This document shows positions 56,490 to 64,000 of a stretch of DNA of 64,000 bases, piece after piece (positions within the stretch are counted from its first letter, which is position 1; each line of letters starts with the position of its first letter). The position numbers and the translations under genes were made by a program. This DNA is from Aquarana catesbeiana. Lineage: Eukaryota > Chordata > Amphibia > Anura > Ranidae. Where the stretch lies: the NCBI RefSeq assembly GCF_042186555.1, contig NC_133335.1:178151419-178215418 (forward strand), in the 5' to 3' direction. Below the pieces are notes generated by a model. The model did not search any database and had not been told where the DNA came from. It saw only the letters and a program-made list of their open reading frames with translations.

Positions 56490-57270
56490 CATCAGAGTCC
56501 TCAGAGAGCCCCTCCTTACATCAGGATCCCAAGAGAGCTCCCCCTTACATCAGGGTCCCCGGAGAGCCTGCCTTTGCATCAGCTTCCCCAGAGAGCCCCC
56601 CCATACAACAGGGTCCCCAGAGAGCACCTTCCTTACATCAGGGTCCCCAGAGAGCTCCTCCTTGCATCAGGGTCCCCAGAGAGACCCCTTCTTTACATCA
56701 GGGTCCTCAGAGAGACCCTCCTTACATAAAGGTCCCCAGAGAGCCCCTTCCTTACATCTGGGTCCCCAGAGAGCCCCCTTACATTAGGGTCCACAGAGAG
56801 CCTCCCCTCACATCAGGGTCCCCAGAGAGCCCATCCTTACATCAGGGTCCCCAGAGAGCCTTCCTTACATCAGGGTTCCCAGAGAGCCTTCCTTACATCA
56901 GGGTCCCCAGAGAGCCTTCCTTACATCAGGGTCCCCAGAGAGCCCCTCCTTACATCAGGGCCCCCAGAGAGTCTTCCATACATCAGGGTCCCCAGAGAGC
57001 CCCCCCCTTACATCAGGGTTCCCAGAGAGCCCCCCCCCTTTACATCAGGGTCCCTAGAGAGCCTTCCTTATATCAGGGTCCCCAGAGAGCCCCTTCCTTA
57101 CAAATCAGGCCCCCAGAGAGCCCCTTCCTTACATTAGGGTCCCCAGAGAGCATCCCCTTACATCAGGGTCCCCAGAGAGCCTCCCCTTACATCAGGGTCC
57201 TCAGAGAGCCCCCTTACTTTAGGGTCCCCAGAGAGCCCCCCTTACATCAGTGTCCCCAGACGGTCACCCC
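56490..57270. repeat. 28-30-bp minisatellite
   Basis: About 27 copies of CATCAGGGTCCCCAGAGAGC followed by a pyrimidine-rich stretch of variable length. A 367-codon open frame over it is a repeat artefact: the product is simple repeats of HQGPQRAP type in shifting frames. Confidence 0.95.
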
Positions 57271-57344
57271 CACCCTTCCAGGGGTTCCCCTGTACCTGGC
57301 TGGTCTCCGCTGTGCACCTCCAACCCCAGCACATCTCTGCACCC

Positions 57345-57650
57345 CCCACCTGGGGGGAGGTGGGAGGAGGTGATCGGCAGCTCTATGGTTCCCGCAAGCC
57401 TGGGGCTAGTAGTTCTCTCTCCAACTGTATCCACTGGAGAGGGGAGGGGCCTCTAACTCGGGCATGTATCATCAAGAGTGTAGAAGCAGAGCGACTCACT
57501 GAAGAGTGAATCCGATAAATGCCCGGGTCAGAGGCCCCTCCCCTCTCCACTGTAAAAATTCATAGAGAGAACTACAAGCCCCAGGGAGATCCCATGGCTC
57601 ACGGGCACAATAGAACTGCCAATCGCCTCCTCCCACCCCCCGCATGTTAA
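57345..57650. repeat. Foldback hairpin
   Basis: Arms at about 57345-57470 and 57512-57650 are reverse complements (for example 'ctggagaggggaggggcctc' against 'gaggcccctcccctctccac'). It occupies the same place in its element as 2729-3075 does. Confidence 0.88.
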
Positions 57651-57965
57651 ACGGACAGCCAGGGGTGCAGGGGGAGGGTCTTGGGGGCCCCCCACAGCGG
57701 CAGAACGACAGGGCCCAGTCGCAAGTGCGACTGCAGCAACCTGTATAGTTCCGCCACTGACAAGGTGTATGAAAATTAGTGACATAAAAATGGACCACCC
57801 AGTATGTATAGAATACAATAGAAATACATTTGAAAGATTCCTGAGCCGTAGCCAATGCTGGAATGTCTGGAGAACAGGTCATAGGAAGAAGGAGCTGAGG
57901 GTATCTTCCATAAAATGTGAAAAAGAGTTACTTCTGAGAACTTGTGTTTACATGATTGTTATGAG

Positions 57966-58386
57966 ATAACTCTGCCAACGGGAGTAGAGAGGACCAATCT
58001 TCATGATGAGCAGAGACTAAGGTGCGGAGAAAAGCCTCTAACTCCTGATTAATCCTCTCAGTCTGTCCATTGGATGGAGGGTGGTAAGAAGAGGAAAAAT
58101 CCAAGACAATATTGAGGAATTTGCAAAAGGCTCTCCAAAAGCGAGAAGTAAATTGAACACCCCTGTCGGAAACAATATGAGAAGGAACCCCATGAAGCCC
58201 ACTCCAGGGTGGTAGAATAGGCAAAAATGCATTAGGTCGGAATGATCGGCTCAGGTTCAGGGGTGGGCTCCTCATCCAAAGTGTCAAATGACCTAGAGAG
58301 TGCATCAGCCCGACTGTTGCAGGAACCAGGTTTGTATGTAATAGTGAAATGAAATGCCTCGGAAACAATATGAGAAGGAACCCCAT
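57966..58386 (-). pseudogene. Gypsy integrase fragment
   Basis: The core domain keeps VPSHIVSDRGVQFTS (catalytic aspartate) and SSSYHPPSNGQTERINQELE (catalytic glutamate). The zinc-binding N-terminus and the first aspartate region are missing; an RNase H tail (NSRADALSRSF) is joined a short distance upstream. The C-terminus is truncated at 57966. Confidence 0.85.
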
Positions 58387-58530
58387 GGAGGCGGACTCCA
58401 GAGTGGTAGAATGGGCAAGACTGCATTAGGTCGGAATGATCGGCTCAGGTTCAGGGGTGGGCTCCTCATCCAAAGTGTCAAATGACCGACTGTTGCAGGA
58501 ACCAGGTTTGTACATATTCGTGAAATGAAA
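58158..58530. repeat. ~200-bp imperfect tandem duplication within the Gypsy element
   Basis: Both copies contain 'aacaatatgagaaggaaccc', 'gcattaggtcggaatgatcg' and 'gggctcctcatccaaagtgt'. The second lacks about 20 bp ('tagagagtgcatcagcc'). It duplicates the joined RNase H/integrase segment, so the join is older. Confidence 0.85.
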
Positions 58531-58549
58531 ACGGGAAAAGAAAAGGCTC

Positions 58550-60330
58550 CACCTGGATAGTCTGGGATTCAGTCATTTGGCATTCTGTAAGTACTGCAGA
58601 TTTTTGTGATCAGTGAAAATTGTTATGGAGTGAGGGGAACCCTCCAAGAGATGATGCTACTCCTCTAACGCCAATTTAATTGCAAGAAGTTCCCGATCAC
58701 CAATAGTGTAAATTTTCTCTGCCTGAGAATTTTTTTGGGAGAAGAACACAAATGGTTGACGTTTCTTCTCAAAGGATTGAAGAAGCACAGCTCCCATCCC
58801 ATTGAAGAAGCATCCACTTCAATAAAAAAAGGATCCCCAAGATTAGGTCTCCTCAAGAGAGGTCCAGAAACAAAGGCCTGTTTCAAATCAATGCAGAGAC
58901 AGCTTCAGGGGACCACTCCTTGGCATTCGCACCCCTCTTGGTCAAGGCGATAATAGGCGTAGCAATGGAAGAGTAATTCCTGAAGAACTGCCTATAATAA
59001 TTTGTGAACCAAAGAAAGACTGTGTGGCCTTGAGGCTGGCAGGAGGAGGCCAGTTGGTAATGGCCGAGACTTTCCAGGAATTATACAAAGACCCAAACTA
59101 TAGAATAAGCATCCCAGGAACAGAACCTAAGAACATTCAAAAGAACATTTCTCCAGCTTGGCATACAGATTATTCTCTCTAAGGCACTGAAGTACAATCT
59201 GGACATGGTTTCTGTGGACAAGCCGATTTTCCGAAAAGATGAGACTGTCATCCAAATAGATGACCACAAATTGATAAAGCAGATCCCTAAAGATTTCGTT
59301 GACAAAGTTTTGGAACACAGCTGGGGCATTACACAAACCAAACCTACCAAACCAACGTATACACACACATAGGTTGGACTTGTGTCTTTTTTCAGACATT
59401 TGCAATTCGTTTCGTAACGAATTGAAATTCGGACAAATTTTGCATCTTTCAGACATTCGGATGCATCTGAATGTCCAAATAAAAAGATAACGAATTTTAA
59501 CTAGTACGGAAGAAATTATAGCGAATATAACTAATGAATTCCACATGATTCGGTAATTCGTTAAAGATCTAATGGAACAAAAGGTCAACTCAAAGTAAAT
59601 CTTACAGTCCAATCAGCTGATTAATTTTGTGCTGGAGGTTGGATTACTGGCAAAGTGCATTCCTGAGAACTGAGTGAGAAGGGTGTTGTATTGTATTTGA
59701 GCAGAGGAGAAGGGATATTGTCATTGTGTGTGTTAATAAATTCAATAAACAAACGACTTTCCAAACTACGAATCATTATCACGAATATATATACATACAT
59801 AAATATTGAATTTCAACTAATACAAAAGAAATTATAGCAGATATAACGAATTAATTCGACATGATTCGAGATTCAGTATAACGAATATCGACACTCTACA
59901 GAAATAACAAATTATCCAAAAACAAATTAACATAACATAATGAATATAACAGAACGAAATTATGTATTTTACGAATGAAAACAAACTGAAACTAAATGAA
60001 ATTTTCAGTTGTGCATAAGTCTAGTAACTATGGAACTAAAAAGGCATAACCAAGTATTCGTAATGCCCATCTCTAATGCCCATCTCAGTTTTCAATTCGT
60101 CACCTTCCCATATCCAGATCAGATTGTATGCACCTCTGAGATCCGACTTGGTAAAAATGAAGGCACCTTTCAACCTGTCGAATAGCTCAGATATTAAGGG
60201 TAAGGGGTATCAATTTTTGCGTTTAAGCCTCGATAGTCAATGCAGGGTCTTAAGGTACCATCTTTTTTGGCAATGAAAAAGAACCCTGCTCCCACAGGCG
60301 ATGAGGATTTCCTGGATGAACCCTCTCTCT
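58550..60330 (-). pseudogene. Gypsy RT and RNase H, split
   Basis: RT starts after the protease region with DYRGLNAKI and FTKSDLRGAYNL (motif A) in 60240-60100. An AT-rich insertion occupies about 59365-60080. RT resumes with FGLCNAPAVFQNF and VIYLDDSLIFSE (motif C) in 59340-59200. RNase H begins FFIEVDASSMGWEL near 58830. Frame changes and in-frame stops are frequent. Confidence 0.85.
59365..60080. mobile_element. AT-rich insertion in Gypsy RT
   Basis: The RT reading is interrupted here by about 715 bp with repeated AATTCG/CGAATT words. The insert ends near 'attcgtaatgcccatctct'. No gene. The type of element is not clear. Confidence 0.55.
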
Positions 60331-60336
60331 AGATTC

Positions 60337-61100
60337 TCAGCGACATACTCTGACATGGCCTGGCTCTCTGTTATGGACAGATGGTAGGCACAGCCCCTGG
60401 GCAGAGTCAAGGTCAATAGCATAGTCAAATGGCCTGTGAAGAGGAAGCACTTCAGCTGATTTTTTGCAGAACACATCCCAGAAATTGCTATATGCAGCAG
60501 GAAGAGCAGAAGATACAGATGTGGTTGCAACCGGAGTCTCTCCTTTGGGGCAACCTTGAATAGGCAGGACGAGAAACAGGAGGAACCCCAAGCCAGAATC
60601 TGCCCAGAAGTCCAAAAGGTGTGGAGAATGGAGCTGTAGCCAAGGGAGGCCCAATACAATGGGAGTTGAGGCCTTAGGTAGGATAAGGAAGGATATCCAC
60701 TCCTGGTGGAGTATCTCTACCGACATCTTAACAGGGAGATCCTGGAAGCAGATAGGGCCCCCTGGAAAAACAGTGCCATCAATTGCTGAGGCCACCAGTA
60801 GCATGGTGAGGGGTGAAAGGGTAAGCTTCATGGTAGATGCAGCTCTCCAGTTCATAAAATTGCCAGCAGCACCGGAATCCAGATATGCCAAGACCAATTG
60901 AGAGGAAGCGCCTACATGAAAGAACACAGAAAGAAGGAGACGGGAAGGTGATATTTCTGGGTCCAATACTCTACCTTCCAGATGTATTAGACCTGATCCT
61001 TTCCTGGACAAAGCGAGCAGGAGTCATGAAAATGACCTTTGCCCCCACAATAGAGACACAGGCTCAGAGTTCTGTGCCTAGAACATTCCTCAGGGGTTAG
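60337..61100 (-). pseudogene. Gypsy protease and gag zinc knuckle
   Basis: Around 61035-61075 the minus strand reads CLYCGGKGHFHDSC, a CCHC zinc knuckle closing gag. The protease follows with LAYLDSGAAGNFMN (catalytic DSG) and IVLGLPWLQLHSP, then the RT N-terminus (LPLHRPFDYAIDL). The protease frame itself is open from 61011 to 60337. Confidence 0.85.
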
Positions 61101-61936
61101 CCTGGTCCAGCTCAGCTGCATAGGTTCCTCAGCTGGCAGAAGATGCTCCATGGGACAAAGGGAGGAGAGCTCAGGCTGACTAAGGATCTGGGAGTGCTGG
61201 CGTCTTTATTCTAGGGACTGCTCCTGAAAGCAAATATCGATCTGGTTACACAAGGAGATGACATTGTTCAGACCAGTGGAGATGGTTCTTCCTGCTAATT
61301 ATTCCTTAACTCTGTCAGAGAGGCTATTTAAAAAGGTAGCAACTAAGGCCTCGTTATTCTAGCTCAACTCAGCTGTTAGTATACGAAACTGAAGAGCATA
61401 CTGTCCCACTGAAGAAGACTCTTGGCGAAGACATAAAAGGCCACTGGCCTCTAAAGATACCCGACCCGTTCCTCAAAGATATTCCAAAAGAGCTTCAAGA
61501 AGTTAGACAGGCTAGAAACCACTGGATCATTCTTCTTCTCCCACAGGGGGCAGCCCAGGCTAAAGCCTCACCAGAGAGGAGGGAAATGATATAGGCTACC
61601 TTTGCCCGATCAGACGAGAAGTTTTGAGGCTGGAGTTCGAAGTGAATGGTGCTGTGGCTGAGGAACCCCCTGCAGGCCTTGGAGTCCCCAGAGAAACAGG
61701 ACAGAGCTGGTAGTTGCAGAGAATGTGTGTTTACGTCTGCGACCGGAATTGGTACAGCTGCCGATTGTGATTGGGGTTGCTGAATTGGGGGTCCTAAAGA
61801 GGCCTGAAGCAGGAAGCCAAATCCTGGAGGAATTGCATCACCTATCTGAGTCTGATTAGATTCCTGGGCCTCGAGTCTGCAGACTTACGCCCTGCAAGGG
61901 ATCATCTGTGGGTAGCGAAACATCAGCCGGGTCCAT
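61100..61936 (-). pseudogene. Gypsy gag, degenerate
   Basis: The region between the start ATG (61934-61936) and the zinc knuckle has stops in every frame. Short stretches such as LCNQIDICFQEQ are compatible with a Gypsy gag. Assigned by position. Confidence 0.5.
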
Positions 61937-62170
61937 GGCTGATCAAACTGTCAGGTCACCTGAGGCCAGGTGACAGATGCACACCATTGGGGTCAGGAGT
62001 GCACCACTAAGGTAGTGGACCCTATGGCTGACTGCTGCGGATGGAGCCATGGGTGGTTCAGGAAGCAGGTCCACTGGAGCACCATCATGGACCACACTGG
62101 GAGCTAGAGCATTAGATCCCCCAGGGCACGGAATCTAAAAGCCAGCAGGTGTTCACCAGAGCCTCTAGTG

Positions 62171-64000
62171 CAGGGGTAGGCACGCAAAGCCTCTTTTGCC
62201 GGCACTCGACTCCCTCCTCATCGGCAGAGCAGTGCAGGGAAGTGTCCGTGAGACACTAATGAATTCCAATTTAGAGTTCCCCACACCGCACCTTCACTGA
62301 GGGGGAGGCACTGTTTCCCCACACACTGTAAAAGATGGGAAACATTGTTTGGTTCTCTAACTTTGCTGTAGCTGCGATCGTTAGCTTTTGTGATGGGGAA
62401 GAGATTGGGTGCAGTTCTGCTGAGGGGGCAGGCCCTGTTTCCAGGAGGAGGAGGACTGTCATTGGCCACTGATAAAGCCAATCACAGTCCTGCTAGCCCC
62501 ACCCACCATCTGGAGGAAGATGACTCACTTAGTTGCCACTACCAATCTCAGAAAGAAGGGATTTCACTGTGATTGAAAAAACCACAATCAGGTGACAGTT
62601 TGTGGAACTACTGTTGAGCTTCTGGGAACTTTGTTGAAATTATTCCTGAACCCTTGCGTTACTTACTACTGAACCCCTGCATCCCTTTAAGCCACAGCCA
62701 GTATTCAGCACAATGAAAATCACACACAACTTTTCCTGTGGCGCAGAACTCCACACTTTTTCTCAGCTGCGGGAGCCCGACTTATCATCCTGCACACAGG
62801 CCCACTGCTTTTAGAAAATGCCCCTGACCTGAGCTCATCATTGCGCATCTATTTCAGATGCTTGTATGTGACATCACATACAAGCACGTGGGTGGGATGC
62901 GAGAGATGGATCAGCAGGATGAGTCTGCCAGGGCAGGTAGATGTGTCTCATCTCTATCTCCTTTCACCACTCTGCATATCATGCATATCATAGATGAGAA
63001 GAGGGTACAGCGTTGGAGCAGATGAACAGGAGGGTACAGCGGTGGGGAAAATGAGCAGGCGGGGTTCAGAGGTGGGACAGATGTGCAGGGAGGTACAGTG
63101 GTGGAAGAGATGAGAGGGGGGTTCAGCAGTGGGACAGAAGAGTAGGGGGGTACAGTGTTGGAGCAGATGAGCAGGGGGGTATAGTGTTGGGGCAGATGAG
63201 CAGGGGGGTACAGTGTTGGGGCAGATGAGCAGGGGGGTTCAGTGTTGGGCCAGATGAGCAGGGGGTTCAGTGTTGGGCCAGATAAGCAGTAGGTTCAGTG
63301 TTGGGGCAGATGAGCAGGGGGGTTCAGTGGTGGAACAGAAAAGCAGGGGGCTAGAGCAGTGGGGCAGATGTGATAGGAGGTGTATTGGTGAGACAGATGA
63401 GCAGGGGGTTACAGTGGTGGGGCAAAAGAGCAGGGGGGTACAGAGGTGAGACAGATGTGCAGGAGTTACATTGGTAGGGCAGATGAGAAAGCGGGTTACA
63501 GTGGGGGGGGGTGCAGATGAGCAGATGGGTTCAGTGTTAGGACAGATGAGAAGGTGATTCAGTAGTGAGACAGAAGAGCATGGGGATATGGCAGTGGAGC
63601 AGATGTGCAGAGAGGTACAATGGTGGGGCAGATGAGAAAAGGGGGTACATTGATGGAGCAGATGAGCAGGGGGGTGACATAGGTGGGACAGAAGAGCAAG
63701 GAGGTACAGTGTGGTGGGGCAGATGTGCAGAGAGGTACAATGGTGGGGCAGATGAGAAAAGGGGGTACATTGATGGAGCAGATGAGCAGGGGGGTGACAT
63801 AGGTGGGACAGAAGAGCAAGGAGGTACAGTGTGGTGGGGCAGATGTGCAGGGGGTACAGTGGTGGGAGGGATGAGAAGGGGGTTCAGCGGTAGGACAGAA
63901 AAGCAGGGGGGTACAGTGATGGGGCAGATGAGCAGGGGGTTACAGTGGTGAGAAAGATGAGCAGGGGGGTTCAGTGTTGGGGCAGAGGAGTAGGGGGGTA
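62171..64000. mobile_element. hAT-like element, runs off the window
   Basis: The left end CAGGGGTAGGCACGC has the hAT look. CTCTAGTG (62163-62170) is the predicted 8-bp target duplication; its partner would be outside the window. The G-rich minisatellite inside fits the satellite-carrying plan of the other hAT-like elements. 62240-62980 holds no gene I can recognise. Confidence 0.5.
62990..64000. repeat. 29-bp G-rich minisatellite
   Basis: Copies of a 29-bp unit GGGGCAGATGAGCAGGGGGG plus TTCAGTGTT or TACAGTGGT. A higher-order pair of 120-bp segments, about 63599-63718 and 63719-63838, is identical apart from one base. The 128-codon plus-strand frame is an artefact of the repeat. Confidence 0.93.

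Larger units (their letters stand above)
55613..57759. mobile_element. hAT-like satellite-carrying element
   Basis: The left end reads CAGAGGCATAACTAG, and the right end on the other strand CAGTGGCGGAAC. ACAAGGTG is perfectly duplicated at 55605-55612 and 57760-57767. The plan is that of 1255-3174: terminal block with 'caagaaaccatgaagggcccc', a minisatellite (56490-57270), a foldback (57345-57650) and a 63-bp terminal inverted-repeat block (57697-57759). A second CAGGGGCGTTGCTAGG end at 55671 and AT-rich sequence (55960-56470) suggest further nested insertions. No transposase. Confidence 0.85.
57966..61936 (-). mobile_element. Ty3/Gypsy retrotransposon, decayed
   Basis: On the minus strand the order is gag, protease, RT, RNase H, integrase, the Ty3/Gypsy order. 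Gag would start at 61934-61936 (MDPADVSLPTDD). The integrase ends abruptly near 57966. LTRs are not recognised. The element has many stops and frame changes, an AT-rich insertion in RT (59365-60080) and an internal duplication (58158-58530). Confidence 0.85.

Noticed and set aside
56270..57373. 367-codon proline-rich open frame
   Set aside because: Generated by the 28-30-bp minisatellite with length variation; the two other plus-strand frames are also open for 90-100 codons.
55671..57696. A further complete hAT element nested at 55671
   Set aside because: The left end CAGGGGCGTTGCTAGG is clear, but I found no matching right end with an 8-bp duplication.
63565..63951. Glycine-rich 128-codon frame and antisense serine/proline-rich frames
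   Set aside because: Satellite artefacts.

Overview
This window is non-coding vertebrate DNA built almost entirely from transposable elements and minisatellites. I found no convincing complete host gene. The mixture fits an amphibian, most likely an anuran with a large genome: Tc1/mariner elements, Tx1/L1-like LINEs, Penelope-like elements (PLEs), a tyrosine-recombinase (Ngaro-type) retrotransposon, a Ty3/Gypsy element, hAT-like elements that carry tandem repeats, and TTAA-bounded elements. The organism call is inference from repeat content. All protein-coding sequence I recognise belongs to mobile elements and nearly all of it is broken.

Layout. 1-6.3 kb: a hAT-like insertion (1168-6245, target duplication TGACTGTG) with a second hAT-like insertion nested in it (1255-3174, GCAATATA) that carries a 23-bp minisatellite and a foldback hairpin; a TA-flanked MITE sits at 5085-5540. 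7-11.8 kb: an old Tc1 relic, a TTAA-type fragment, and Tc1 copy A, which is itself split by an 798-bp insertion. 11.8-17.7 kb: a long-inverted-repeat element split by an internally deleted Tx1/L1-like LINE with a 17-bp target duplication. 18-20.4 kb: a TTAA-bounded element with a minisatellite; then a LINE relic and a possible host exon (21090-21296). 22-24.6 kb: a minisatellite split by Tc1 copy B.

25.2-38 kb: PLE sequence in head-to-tail pieces, interrupted by an LTR-like insertion (25842-26867) and by a hAT-like insertion ending at 37182, all affected by a 3773-bp tandem duplication (26578-30350 and 30351-34123) that differs at only nine bases by my count. Tc1 copies C and D lie in it. 38078-48209 is one composite PLE insertion: a minus-strand element followed by a 5'-truncated inverted copy, bounded by a 16-bp target duplication. 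Its first ORF holds a foldback insertion whose left arm encodes what looks like a well-formed hammerhead ribozyme (42983-43030, minus strand). 48313-55513 is a Ngaro-like element (gag with SAP-like and CCCH motifs, RT, RNase H, tyrosine recombinase) inserted in a TA repeat. 55613-57759 is a third hAT-like, minisatellite-bearing element (ACAAGGTG). 57966-61936 is a decayed Ty3/Gypsy element, and 62171 to the end is the start of another hAT-like element with a G-rich minisatellite.

How it fits together: the window is a stratigraphy. Several insertions have their empty site visible, either in another copy of the same host element or because removing them restores a reading frame, so their order of arrival can be read. 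Most autonomous elements are dead; the interesting parts are the non-autonomous elements that carry satellites, hairpins and ribozymes.
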